Assembly (NCBI GenBank): GCA_023410875.1
Contig: JAEYPH010000079.1
Span: 1-43,420 of the forward strand
Reading direction: 5' to 3'
Origin: Bacillota bacterium
Lineage (GTDB): Bacteria; Bacillota; Clostridia; Christensenellales; UMGS416
Length of the DNA stretch: 43,420 nucleotides
Position 1 is the stretch's first letter; each line of letters opens with the position of its first letter. Below, in pieces: positions 6,847 through 15,005 of this stretch. Both the position numbers and the translations under genes were made by a program. Under the pieces are notes generated by a model, which was given only the letters and a program-made list of their open reading frames with translations, was not told the origin of the DNA and searched no databases.

Positions 6847-8067
6847 ATGGTCGTGGCGGTCATCGTGGCTGCGGGCCGCGCCACGCGCATGGCAGCTGCG
6901 GCGGGCGGCGGCGATAAGAACCTGCTGGATTTGCTGGGCAAGCCCGCGCTGCGGCGCTGCCTGGAGGTTTTTGACGCCTGCGACAGCGTGGACGGCGTGG
7001 TCGTCGTGACGGCGCAGGACCGTGTGGCGCGCTACCGGGAGTTGGCAACCGCGTGGGGCGCGGTCAAGCTGCTGGCCGTGGTGGCCGGGGGTGACACCCG
7101 CACAGCGTCGGTGGCGCAGGGGTTGGCGGCGGTGCCGCAGAGCTGCGACGTCGTGGCCATCCACGATTGCGCCCGGCCCTTTGTTACGGCGGATATCATC
7201 GCGCGCACGGTGGACAGCGCCCGCAGGCAGGGCAGCGGCGTGGCGGCCATCGCGTGCCGCGACACCGTGAAGCACGCCGACGCCGAAGGACTGGTGCAGC
7301 ACACGCCGCAGCGGGAAGCCCTGCGCCTGGTGCAGACGCCGCAGACCTTCCGCACCGCCGACCTGCTGGCAGCCTACGCCGCGCTGGGCGGCGACCCATG
7401 TGCCACCGACGACGCCGGTCTGCTGGAGCGTGCGGGCATGCCCGTGTATCTCGTGGAGGGTTCCGTGGAGAACATAAAATTGACGACGCCCGAGGACATT
7501 GCCCACGGTGAGGCCATCCTGCGGGCCAGGGGAGAAACCGGACGGGGGTTCGATTCCACCCGCCTCCACCAATATGAGGCGCCCCGCATCGGCGAGGGAT
7601 ACGACGTGCACCGTCTGGTGGAAGGCCGCAGGTTGATCCTGGGCGGCGTGGACATCCCCCATAGCACCGGCCTGCTGGGTCATTCCGACGCCGACGTGCT
7701 GACCCACGCCGTGATGGACGCGCTGCTGGGCGCGGCAGGCCTGGGAGACATCGGCCGGCACTTCCCCGACAGTGATGAGGCTTATCGCGGTGCCGACAGC
7801 CTGGCGCTGCTGCGCCATGTGGCCGGCTTGCTGGCCCAGGCGGGCTATGCGGTGGGCAACGTGGACGCCACGGTGGCTGCGCAGAAGCCCCGGCTCAGCC
7901 CGCACATCGCGCAGATGCGCGCAAACCTGTCCGGGGCGCTGGGCATCGCCCCCGATCGCGTGAACGTGAAGGCCACGACGACCGAGGGCCTGGGCTTTGA
8001 GGGCCGGGAGGAGGGCATCTCCGCCCGGGCAATTACACTTCTTATTTCGCGCCCGGCAGCAGATTGA
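6847..8067 (+). CDS. ispDF: Bifunctional IspD-IspF, MEP isoprenoid pathway
   Basis: Fusion of 406 residues. The IspD half (1-225; 4-diphosphocytidyl-methylerythritol synthase) has VIVAAGRATRM, the Lys of GGDKN in place of PKQ, and HDCARPF. The IspF half (from about 245; methylerythritol cyclodiphosphate synthase) has GEGYDVHRL (Asp and His metal ligands), GHSDADVLTHAVMDALLGAA and HFPDSD. It carries out the third and fifth steps of isoprenoid precursor synthesis. Fusion is well known in alpha- and epsilonproteobacteria and less common in Firmicutes. The linker (about residues 230-245, GRGFDSTRLHQ) is encoded by a tmRNA-3'-end-like sequence at 7540-7571. The last 26 bases overlap the convergent SpoIID-domain gene. 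Confidence 0.95.
   Translation: MVVAVIVAAGRATRMAAAAGGGDKNLLDLLGKPALRRCLEVFDACDSVDGVVVVTAQDRVARYRELATAWGAVKLLAVVAGGDTRTASVAQGLAAVPQSCDVVAIHDCARPFVTADIIARTVDSARRQGSGVAAIACRDTVKHADAEGLVQHTPQREALRLVQTPQTFRTADLLAAYAALGGDPCATDDAGLLERAGMPVYLVEGSVENIKLTTPEDIAHGEAILRARGETGRGFDSTRLHQYEAPRIGEGYDVHRLVEGRRLILGGVDIPHSTGLLGHSDADVLTHAVMDALLGAAGLGDIGRHFPDSDEAYRGADSLALLRHVAGLLAQAGYAVGNVDATVAAQKPRLSPHIAQMRANLSGALGIAPDRVNVKATTTEGLGFEGREEGISARAITLLISRPAAD
7540..7571 (+). other. tmRNA (ssrA) 3'-end-like segment inside the ispDF linker
   Basis: The segment looks like the T arm and acceptor end of tmRNA. T-stem arms are 7544-7548 (GGGGG) and 7556-7560 (CCACC, four of five pairs), the T loop is TTCGATT (7549-7555), then comes CGCCTCC (7561-7567), discriminator A and CCA (7569-7571). 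The opposite strand reads VEAGGIEPPS and RVESNPRP in two frames, peptide strings that I know as typical mistranslations of tRNA-like 3' ends. There is no 5' half nearby, so it is not a functional RNA gene. It stays in frame within ispDF. Confidence 0.6.
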
Positions 8068-9082
8068 CGATGGCCACGTCCTTGAAGTAGGCCATGATGA
8101 TCTCCTGGGCGGTCTTGCCGTTGCTGGCCATCGTGAAGGCGCCCCACTGGGGCATGCCCACGCCGTGGCCAAAGCCCTTGCCCTTGAGGGACAGCTTTTT
8201 GCCATCGAATTGCAGATCGGTGATCCATGTGGAGCGGAACTTGGTGGGGTCCATGGCCACGCGCAGTTCCGGCGCGGAGACATCCTTGTCGTTGATCTTG
8301 AACGTCTTGGCGCGGCCGGAGGGGCCGGTTTCTCCCAGCTTGATCTCCGTGATGCTGCCGTCTATGCTGATGCCGGCCTTGTCCAGCCCGGCCTTGACCT
8401 CGTTCAACGTGAAGCTGTTTTCCCACTCCCCAAACTCATTGGGCGCCTGGGATTCATCGGAATCCACCGAGATGATGTAGGGCGGGTTGCCGTCCTTGTA
8501 GTTGAGCCCTTCCACAGCGTCGGCGGTTTTGCCGCCGGAGGCGGAGTGGAACCAGGCTTTGATGAACTTGCCGTCATAGGCGATGACCATGCCGCGGGTG
8601 TCGTCCACCGCCTTTTTGATGTTGTCATTGATGCCGCTCTCATCATAGGCCTGGGATTCCTTTGGGTCGGTGGAGATGTCGGCGGAGGGTTCCACAGAGC
8701 TGGCCTTGTTCTCGCCCAGGAAGTCCATCAGGAACGTGCGGGCGATGATGGCCTGGGCCTTGAGCGCCTCCAGTGGCCAATCCTGGCGCATCTCGCCGGC
8801 CAGCACGCCGTATAGATATTCCTCGATGTTGGCTTCCTTTGTTTTCTTGGTCTTGATGTCATATACTTTGAGCGACAGCTTGTCGGCGGCAGTGTCGCCG
8901 AACCGCTCCGGCAGCTTGGGGATGGCCGCCTGTGCGGTGGCAAAGGGCGAAGCCGTGGCCTCGGGCGTGGTCGTGCTCACGGCTGAGGGTGTCGCGGCGG
9001 GCGTCTTGATGGGCTGACGCCAGTTGCAGCCGCCCAGCAACAGGCCGATGGCCAGCAGCAATGCGATGGATTTGGATTTCAT
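8042..9082 (-). CDS. SpoIID/LytB-domain lipoprotein
   Basis: 346-residue exported protein. Signal peptide with lipobox LLLGGC, then a Thr/Ala/Pro/Ser-rich stalk (to about residue 60), then the SpoIID domain: YLYGVLAGEMRQDWPLEALK, AQAIIARTF, FHSASGGKTADAVE and, near the end, GFGHGVGMPQWGA. SpoIID is a lytic transglycosylase that cleaves peptidoglycan stripped of stem peptides during engulfment; this domain family also includes LytB amidase enhancers. The conserved Glu of AGEM fits the catalytic Glu of SpoIID. AGGAGG lies just upstream of the ATG at 9082. It is divergent from rsmA and overlaps ispDF by 26 bases. Whether it is the sporulation SpoIID itself or a paralogue is not certain, because it does not sit beside murA or spoIIQ. 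Confidence 0.88.
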   Translation of the reverse strand: MKSKSIALLLAIGLLLGGCNWRQPIKTPAATPSAVSTTTPEATASPFATAQAAIPKLPERFGDTAADKLSLKVYDIKTKKTKEANIEEYLYGVLAGEMRQDWPLEALKAQAIIARTFLMDFLGENKASSVEPSADISTDPKESQAYDESGINDNIKKAVDDTRGMVIAYDGKFIKAWFHSASGGKTADAVEGLNYKDGNPPYIISVDSDESQAPNEFGEWENSFTLNEVKAGLDKAGISIDGSITEIKLGETGPSGRAKTFKINDKDVSAPELRVAMDPTKFRSTWITDLQFDGKKLSLKGKGFGHGVGMPQWGAFTMASNGKTAQEIIMAYFKDVAIVNLLPGAK

Positions 9083-9214
9083 GGCGAAGCCTCCTGAGGA
9101 ATGTTCTCGCTGGTAGGTTTTGCAGCGTCTGCACAATTGATGCATTTGCGCCGCTTCTGTGCTAGGATATAGCGGCGGCATTTATTTGTCGCGGGAACGA
9201 AAGATGGAGGAAAG

Positions 9215-10051
9215 ATGGCTCAGAAAAAAGACCCGCAGCCTAGGGGGCAGAAGCTCGGGCAGCATTTCCTCTTCGATCAGGGGATACTTACAAAGATGGC
9301 CGACGCCGCACTGCTTGGGCCCGAGGATTGCGTGCTGGAGATCGGCCCTGGCTTGGGCACGCTGACCGAACACCTGGCCCGCCGGGCCGGAAAAGTGGTC
9401 GCTGTAGAGTTGGACGGCGCGCTGATCCCGCGATTGCGGGAACGCCTGAGCGCCTTTGGCAACTGCGAGGTCGTCCACGCCGACATCATGAAGGTGGACC
9501 TACGGGAGCTGTGGCAGACCCGCTTCGGCGGCAAAAGCTTCCATGTGGCGGCCAATCTGCCCTATTACATCACGACGCCCATCGTGATGCTGCTGCTGGA
9601 AAGCGGTCTGCCGGTCAGCAGCCTGACCGTCATGGTGCAGAAGGAAGTGGCCGACCGCCTGGCCAGCCCGCCGGGCAGCCGCGAATACGGGGCTATCTCG
9701 GTGGCCGTGCAGATGCGCGCGCAGGTGCGCCGGCTGTTCGTGGTGCCCGCCGGGGCGTTTAACCCGCCGCCGCGGGTCACCTCGGCAGTGCTGCGGTTGG
9801 ACGTACGCCAGCAGCCTGCCGTTGCTGTGGCCGACGAGGCCTTGTTCTACAAGACCGTGCGCGCGTGCTTCGCCGCCCGGCGCAAGACGCTGCGCAACAA
9901 TGTGGCCGCGGGCTTCGGCTTGTCAGGCGACACTGCCGCGATGCTCATCGCAAGCGCCGGCCTGCGCCCGGAACAGCGGGCCGAGGAGCTGGGCCTGGCC
10001 CAGTTCGCCGCGCTGGCCGACAAGCTGCACGAAGCCGACCATACCGCCTGA
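9215..10051 (+). CDS. rsmA: 16S rRNA dimethyladenosine transferase RsmA (KsgA)
   Basis: Dimethylates two adjacent adenines in the 3'-terminal hairpin of 16S rRNA, late in 30S assembly. 278 residues. QKLGQHFLFDQ opens the family, EIGPGLGTLTEHLARR is the SAM loop and NLPYYITTPIV is the catalytic motif IV. A C-terminal helical domain follows FNPPPRVTSAVL. GGAGGA sits just upstream of ATG 9215. A possible extended -10 (TGCTAGGAT at 9160-9168) lies in the divergent spacer, but no good -35 does. Confidence 0.95.
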   Translation: MAQKKDPQPRGQKLGQHFLFDQGILTKMADAALLGPEDCVLEIGPGLGTLTEHLARRAGKVVAVELDGALIPRLRERLSAFGNCEVVHADIMKVDLRELWQTRFGGKSFHVAANLPYYITTPIVMLLLESGLPVSSLTVMVQKEVADRLASPPGSREYGAISVAVQMRAQVRRLFVVPAGAFNPPPRVTSAVLRLDVRQQPAVAVADEALFYKTVRACFAARRKTLRNNVAAGFGLSGDTAAMLIASAGLRPEQRAEELGLAQFAALADKLHEADHTA

Positions 10052-10075
10052 TCAATATTTTTTGGAGGTTTCCCC

Positions 10076-11911
10076 TTGTATGACCCTCGCCTGAATGACA
10101 TATTGCCCAGAGTGGAGCGCCCGGCGCGCTACACCGGCGGTGAATACAACTCCATTGTGAAGGACCCGGCATCGGTCGCGGTGCGGTTCGCCTTCGCGTT
10201 CCCCGATGTCTACGAGATCGGCATGTCCAACCTGGGCATGCGCATCCTGTACCATGTACTCAACGGACGCGAAGATACGGCGTGTGAACGCGTGTTTGCG
10301 CCGTGGGAGGACATGGAAGCCGAGTTGCGCCGGGACGGCATACCGCTGTACGCGCTGGAGAGCGGCGACCCCGTGCGCGCCTTCGACATCGTGGGCTTCA
10401 CGCTGCAGTATGAGATGAGCTACACGAACATACTGAACATGCTGGACCTGGCGCAGATACCCCTGCTGGCGGCAAACAGGGGTGAAGGCGAAGCCTTCGT
10501 CATTGCAGGCGGGCCGTGCGCCTTCAACCCCGAGCCGCTGTGGGCGTTCATCGATTGCTTCTGCGTGGGCGATGGGGAAGAGGCCATCGGCGACATCGTG
10601 GACGTGGTGCGCCGCGGCAAGGAACAGGGCTGGAGCCGCGCGCAGACGCTGCGGGCGCTGGCCGGCGTGCCGGGCATGTATGTGCCCTCGCTGTACCGCG
10701 AGAAGCGCGGGGAGGATGGCGTATTTGTGGGCCTGGAGCCCACGGAGCCAGGTGTGCCCGCCACCGTGGAGAAGCGCCTGCTGGCCGACCTGGACAGCGC
10801 GCCGATGCCCGAGCGGCCCATTGTGCCCTATCTGGACATCACCCATGACCGGGTGACGCTGGAAATCTTCCGCGGCTGCACCCGCGGCTGCCGCTTCTGC
10901 CAGGCCGGCGTGCTCTACCGCCCGGTGCGGGAGCGCTCGGTGCAAACCTTGGTGCGCCAGGCCACGGCCCAACTGCAGGCCACGGGCTATGACGAGGTCA
11001 GCCTGTCGTCGCTATCCACAGGAGACTACAGCCGCTTCGCGGAGCTGCTGCAGGCGCTGCGCCAGGGGCCGTGCTCCGGCCATGTGTCGCTCTCGGTGCC
11101 CAGCCTGCGGCTGGACGCCCACGCCAAGGAGTTCATGGATTCGCTGGAGGGCGGCCGACGCACCGGCCTTACGCTGGCCCCCGAGGCCGGTACCCAGCGC
11201 CTGCGGGATATCATCAACAAGAACGTGACCGAGGAAGACCTGATGACCAGCGTGCGAGACGCCTTTGCCGCCGGCTGGAACAAGGTCAAGCTGTATTTTA
11301 TGATCGGCCTGCCAAGCGAGACCGACGAGGACCTGCTGGGCATCGCGGAGCTTGCGCGCAAGGTCGTGGCAGAGTATTATAAACTCCCCAAGGAGCAGCG
11401 CCGCCGGGGCGTTACCGTGTCGGTGAGCACCAGCAACTTTGTGCCCAAGGCCCATACGCCCTTCCAGTGGCACCCGCAGGATGGCGTGGAGGAGCTGCGG
11501 CGCAAGCAGCTGCTGCTCAAGCAGGCGCTCAAGATACAGGGTGTGGACTACAGCTGGCACGAAGCGACACTGTCGATGCTGGAGGGCGCTTTTGCCCGCG
11601 GCAGGCGCGAGATGGCGCAGGTGCTGCACCGGGCCTGGCAGCTGGGTTGCCGCTTTGACAGCTGGCGGGAGCACTTCAAGGCCCCGCTGTGGGAGCAGGC
11701 CATGGGGGAGTGCGCTGTTACCCAGGAGCACGCCCGCCGGGCGTTGCCCCGCGACGCCGCTTTGCCCTGGGAACACATCCAAAGCGGCGTGGACAAAGCC
11801 TTCCTGCTGTGCGAATATGACAGGGCCATGGGCGGCGCTCTGACGCCGGACTGCCGCGAGAACTGCCTGGGCTGCGGGCTGCAGAATGTGTGCGTGGGAG
11901 GGAAGATATGA
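10076..11911 (+). CDS. TIGR03960-family radical SAM protein
   Basis: 611 residues. The N-terminal part (about 1-240) has a cobalamin-binding-like fold region (FAFPDVYEIGMSNLGMRIL). The radical SAM core has the cluster motif CTRGCRFC, and the C-terminus ends in a Cys-rich tail (CRENCLGCGLQNVC). Family members are annotated only by number (TIGR03960) and occur next to the TIGR03936 gene and RNase E/G in Clostridia, as here. A tRNA or rRNA modification role has been suggested by context but is not shown by the sequence. The start codon is TTG at 10076 behind GGAGG (10064-10068). The stop overlaps the next start in ATGA. Confidence 0.9.
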   Translation: MYDPRLNDILPRVERPARYTGGEYNSIVKDPASVAVRFAFAFPDVYEIGMSNLGMRILYHVLNGREDTACERVFAPWEDMEAELRRDGIPLYALESGDPVRAFDIVGFTLQYEMSYTNILNMLDLAQIPLLAANRGEGEAFVIAGGPCAFNPEPLWAFIDCFCVGDGEEAIGDIVDVVRRGKEQGWSRAQTLRALAGVPGMYVPSLYREKRGEDGVFVGLEPTEPGVPATVEKRLLADLDSAPMPERPIVPYLDITHDRVTLEIFRGCTRGCRFCQAGVLYRPVRERSVQTLVRQATAQLQATGYDEVSLSSLSTGDYSRFAELLQALRQGPCSGHVSLSVPSLRLDAHAKEFMDSLEGGRRTGLTLAPEAGTQRLRDIINKNVTEEDLMTSVRDAFAAGWNKVKLYFMIGLPSETDEDLLGIAELARKVVAEYYKLPKEQRRRGVTVSVSTSNFVPKAHTPFQWHPQDGVEELRRKQLLLKQALKIQGVDYSWHEATLSMLEGAFARGRREMAQVLHRAWQLGCRFDSWREHFKAPLWEQAMGECAVTQEHARRALPRDAALPWEHIQSGVDKAFLLCEYDRAMGGALTPDCRENCLGCGLQNVCVGGKI

Positions 11912-12567
11912 GGGCTTTGCTGCGCTTTGAGAAGGGCGGCCCCGCCCGTTACATCTCCCACCTGGACCTGATGCGCGCCATGAACCGCGCGATCCTGCGT
12001 TCCGGCATTGCAGCGGCGTGGAGCCAGGGCTTCCACCCCCACATCGTGACAGCCTATGCGCAGGCGCTGGGGCTGGGATATCTGTCCAGCGCCGAATATA
12101 TGGAGTTTATATTGGAGCGCGGCCAGCCGGCACAGGCCTTGGAGGCGCTGAACGCCGCCCTGCCCGATGGTATCCGCTTCACCGGCGCTTGGGAGCTGCC
12201 CGCCGATGCCCCCACGCTGATGGCCCAGGTGGCCGCCGCCCGCTGGCGGGTGCGCCTGAGCGTGCCCGTGGGTGATGCGCTGCTGGCGGAGTTCCGCGAG
12301 CTGCTTAAGCGTGACCGCGTGGAGGTGCAGAAGATGGGCAAGAACGGCCCCACGGTACAAAACATCCGCCCGGGGCTGCTGGCCATCGAACGCGTGGAGG
12401 GGGACATGGACCTGATGCTCTCGGCGGGCAGCGCGCTCAACATCCGCCCGGAGCTGGTCGTGCGCGCCCTCGTGGACGACCCGGCGGTCATACGCACCAT
12501 GACCCGCACCGAGCTTTACGTGAACAAAGACGGCGCTCTTGCGCCGCTCTATGAAATTTGTTTTTAA
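11908..12567 (+). CDS. TIGR03936-family (DUF2344) protein, radical SAM partner
   Basis: 219 residues. RFEKGGPARYISHLDLMRAM and SQGFHPHIVTAYAQAL are the conserved blocks of this family, which in other bacteria is often fused to the C-terminus of the radical SAM protein encoded just upstream. Here it is a separate gene translationally coupled by a 4-base overlap, so the two products probably act as a complex. No catalytic motif is evident. The biochemical function is unknown. Confidence 0.88.
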   Translation: MRALLRFEKGGPARYISHLDLMRAMNRAILRSGIAAAWSQGFHPHIVTAYAQALGLGYLSSAEYMEFILERGQPAQALEALNAALPDGIRFTGAWELPADAPTLMAQVAAARWRVRLSVPVGDALLAEFRELLKRDRVEVQKMGKNGPTVQNIRPGLLAIERVEGDMDLMLSAGSALNIRPELVVRALVDDPAVIRTMTRTELYVNKDGALAPLYEICF

Positions 12568-12580
12568 GAAGGTTTCAGTG

Positions 12581-14071
12581 ATGGCTGACAAAATCATACT
12601 GGCGGACGTCAACCCCTATCAGACGCGGGTGGCGTTGCTGGAGGATGGCGACCTCTGCGAATATTATGTGGAGAGGCCGGGCAAGGAGCGCCTGGCGGGC
12701 AACATCTACAAGGGCGTCGTGCGCAATGTGCTGCCTGGTATGGAGGCGGCCTTTGTGGACATCGGGCTGGAGAAGAACGCCTTTCTGTACCTGGGCGATG
12801 TGGCGCTGGACAACAGCGACTTCGAATTCGGCGAGAACGGGCAGAAGGCCGAACCCAAGCAGATCCGCCAGGTGCTGCGGGAGGGGCAGGAGCTGCTGGT
12901 ACAGGTGCTCAAGGACCCTTCGGGCACCAAGGGCGCGCGCATCACGACCAGCATCACGCTGCCCAGCCGCCTCATGGTCATGATGCCGCGCATGGAATAT
13001 GTGGGCGTCAGCCGCCGCATCGACGACGAGGGCGAGCGCATGCGCTTAAAACGTGCCGCCGAGGCATTCAGGCCCGCGGGTGTGGGGCTGATCATCCGCA
13101 CCGCGGCGCTGGGTGTGTCTGCCGAGGAGCTGGCCGACGAGATCCCCACGCTGTATGAGTGGTGGCAGGAGCTGGAGCGCCGTGAGAAGCAGGTGACCGC
13201 CCCCAAGGAGCTGTACCGCGACCAGGGCCTGGCTGTGCGCTCCTTCCGCGACATGTTCGACCGTGAGGTCAGCCGCTTTGTCGTGAACGACCGCAACACT
13301 TACCACGACATCAAGACCCAGATGGTCGAGCAAGGGTTGGACACCTCGGCGCTGGAGTGCATCGACGGCGCTTATGACCTCTTTGATCGCTTCGGCATCG
13401 AAAGCCAGATCAAGAAAACCTTCCAACGCAAGTGCTGGCTCAAGAGCGGCGGTTATCTGATCATGGATCACACCGAGGCGCTCACCGTCATAGATGTGAA
13501 TACCGGCAAATATGTGGGCGACAGCAGCCTGCAGGAGACGATCCTGCACACGAACAAGGAGGCAGCCGCCGAGATCGCCCGGCAGATCCGCCTGCGGGAC
13601 ATCGGCGGCATCATCCTGATCGACTTCATCGACATGGCCACCGAGCAGCACCGCGACGAGCTGCTGGCCGCCCTGCGCGAGGCCCTGCGCCGGGACCGCA
13701 CCCGCACCAACGTGCTGGGGCTCACGCAGCTGGGGCTGGTGGAGATGACGCGCAAGAAGATTCGCCAGCGGGTGTCCACGATCATGCACACGACGTGCCC
13801 CTATTGTTCGGGCAGCGGGCGCATCCTCACGGCGCAGTCGGTGGCGCTGGACGTATACCGCCAGTATCGCCGCGTCTCCGAGGCCACCACTGCGCCGCGC
13901 TTCATGCTCAAAGCCCACGCGGATGTCGTGGAATACCTGGAGAGGAGCGGCATGGCCAAGGAGATGAAAAACGTGGACTTCTACGCCAGCCGCAGCGCCC
14001 ACGCTGAGAGCTTTAAGCTGACGCCGGTGGAGCAGGCGGAACCGGCGGGCGACGCGCAGGCCAAGGCCTGA
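12581..14071 (+). CDS. rng: Ribonuclease E/G family endoribonuclease
   Basis: 496 residues, the size of RNase G. An S1 domain (about 35-125; GNIYKGVVRNVLPGMEAAFV) is followed by the RNase H-like and catalytic regions. The metal-binding motifs are TVIDVNTGKYVG and GGIILIDFIDM, and the zinc-link is TCPYCSGSG (usual form CPxC). It cleaves single-stranded RNA, especially at 5'-monophosphate ends, in rRNA processing and mRNA decay. AAGAAGG (12566-12572) supports ATG 12581. In many Clostridia rplU-rpmA follow rng; here a PgsA-like gene follows instead. Confidence 0.93.
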   Translation: MADKIILADVNPYQTRVALLEDGDLCEYYVERPGKERLAGNIYKGVVRNVLPGMEAAFVDIGLEKNAFLYLGDVALDNSDFEFGENGQKAEPKQIRQVLREGQELLVQVLKDPSGTKGARITTSITLPSRLMVMMPRMEYVGVSRRIDDEGERMRLKRAAEAFRPAGVGLIIRTAALGVSAEELADEIPTLYEWWQELERREKQVTAPKELYRDQGLAVRSFRDMFDREVSRFVVNDRNTYHDIKTQMVEQGLDTSALECIDGAYDLFDRFGIESQIKKTFQRKCWLKSGGYLIMDHTEALTVIDVNTGKYVGDSSLQETILHTNKEAAAEIARQIRLRDIGGIILIDFIDMATEQHRDELLAALREALRRDRTRTNVLGLTQLGLVEMTRKKIRQRVSTIMHTTCPYCSGSGRILTAQSVALDVYRQYRRVSEATTAPRFMLKAHADVVEYLERSGMAKEMKNVDFYASRSAHAESFKLTPVEQAEPAGDAQAKA

Positions 14072-14136
14072 TTGCCCCGCTTATGCAAGATGGTATATGA
14101 TGGTACATATAACCGGTATCCTGGGGAGGGTTGCGC

Positions 14137-14709
14137 ATGACTGAGGAGAAGAGCATACGCCGCTTTTGGACGATACCCAACGTGCTGACGCTGGTACGTC
14201 TCGTTCTGGTCGGCGTCATGGTATATTTCGCGGTGTTCCGCCGCAACAGCATCGTCGCGCTGGAGGTCTACCTGGTGGCCTTCGCGACCGACATCGTGGA
14301 TGGATGGATCGCCCGCACGTTTCACCAGATCAGCGATGTGGGCAAGGTGCTGGACCCCATCGTGGACAAGGCTATGACCGTGGCGGCGCTGGCCAGCCTG
14401 GCCATCATGGGGAACCTGAGCAACGTTGTGCTGATCATCGTTGTGGCCGTCAAGGAAGCGCTGATGATCGCCGGCGGCATCTTCGTGTTCCTGAAGGTGG
14501 ACAAGGTTGTGCAGGCCAACGCTTTTGGTAAGTTCTCCGCTGGGTGCTACTTCCTGGCTATCGTGATGCTGTTCCTGCACGAGGTGATGAAACCCTGGGA
14601 CATGTGGTTCATGGTGGCCGCTGTGGCTATGAATCTTGTGTCCTTCGTGCAGTACGGCTACCTCAACATTTACAGAGAGCTTAAGAATCGCAAGGCCTCC
14701 GTCGTTTGA
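14137..14709 (+). CDS. CDP-alcohol phosphatidyltransferase (PgsA-like)
   Basis: 190-residue membrane enzyme with about five to six hydrophobic segments. The CDP-alcohol phosphotransferase signature DGWIARTFHQISDVGKVLD plus the second Asp of PIVD fits DGx2ARx8Gx3Dx3D exactly. The usual product for this size and for IPNVLTLVRL at the N-terminus is phosphatidylglycerophosphate (CDP-diacylglycerol plus glycerol 3-phosphate), but cardiolipin-type or other alcohols cannot be excluded. GGGGAGGG (14123-14130) precedes ATG 14137. The TGA stop codon forms part of the -35 element of the downstream gcv promoter. Confidence 0.88.
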   Translation: MTEEKSIRRFWTIPNVLTLVRLVLVGVMVYFAVFRRNSIVALEVYLVAFATDIVDGWIARTFHQISDVGKVLDPIVDKAMTVAALASLAIMGNLSNVVLIIVVAVKEALMIAGGIFVFLKVDKVVQANAFGKFSAGCYFLAIVMLFLHEVMKPWDMWFMVAAVAMNLVSFVQYGYLNIYRELKNRKASVV

Positions 14710-14734
14710 CTTTTCCTTCCAGCGAACATATAAT
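14706..14734 (+). promoter_or_regulatory. Strong sigma-A promoter of the gcv operon
   Basis: TTGACT (14706-14711), 17-bp spacer, perfect TATAAT (14729-14734). The -35 hexamer contains the stop codon of the PgsA-like gene. Start near 14741, just ahead of the riboswitch. Confidence 0.85.
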
Positions 14735-14774
14735 TGGAAGGCAATCGAAAACTGAATAGAGTCGGGTGACCGGC

Positions 14775-14956
14775 ATGGAAGAGTCCGCCCCCATCGCTAG
14801 GCGGCGCCGAAGGAGCATAGCGCGAAAACTCTCAGGCCAAAAGGACCGTGCCGCGACGAAACTCTGGAAAGCCTGAAGGAACTTTTCCTCAGGGCACCAA
14901 CGGGGCAATTCTCCGCTGCGGCGGGGGAGAATCTCTCAGGTCATAAAACAGAGGCG
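14775..14956 (+). promoter_or_regulatory. Tandem glycine riboswitch controlling gcvT
   Basis: Two consecutive aptamers. The first has GCCGAAGGAGCATAGCG and ACTCTCAGGCCAAAAGGACC (14805-14847). The second has GGCACCAACGGGGCAA (14893-14908), an extended CTCC/GGAG stem, and TCTCTCAGGTCATAAAACAG (14932-14951). These are the conserved cores of the glycine (gcvT-type) riboswitch, with the short linker usual for cooperative tandem forms. In Bacillus, glycine binding turns on gcvT-gcvPA-gcvPB by blocking a terminator; the hairpin at 14952-14987 is the likely counterpart here. Confidence 0.93.
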
Positions 14957-14987
14957 CAGCCAGCATGCTATGGCTGCGTCTTTCTTT
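14952..14987 (+). terminator. Riboswitch expression-platform hairpin
   Basis: GCGCAGCCA/TGGCTGCGT stem (14954-14979) with an 8-nt loop, followed by TTTCTTT and then the gcvT ribosome binding site. Its 5' edge touches the last stem of aptamer 2, so aptamer closure could compete with it. Confidence 0.7.
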
Positions 14988-15005
14988 ATGTTTAGGAGGG
15001 GTTTT

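Noticed and set aside
7540..7571. A functional tRNA or tmRNA gene
   Set aside because: Only the T arm and acceptor 3' strand are present; there is no 5' acceptor strand, D arm or anticodon nearby, and the DNA is coding.
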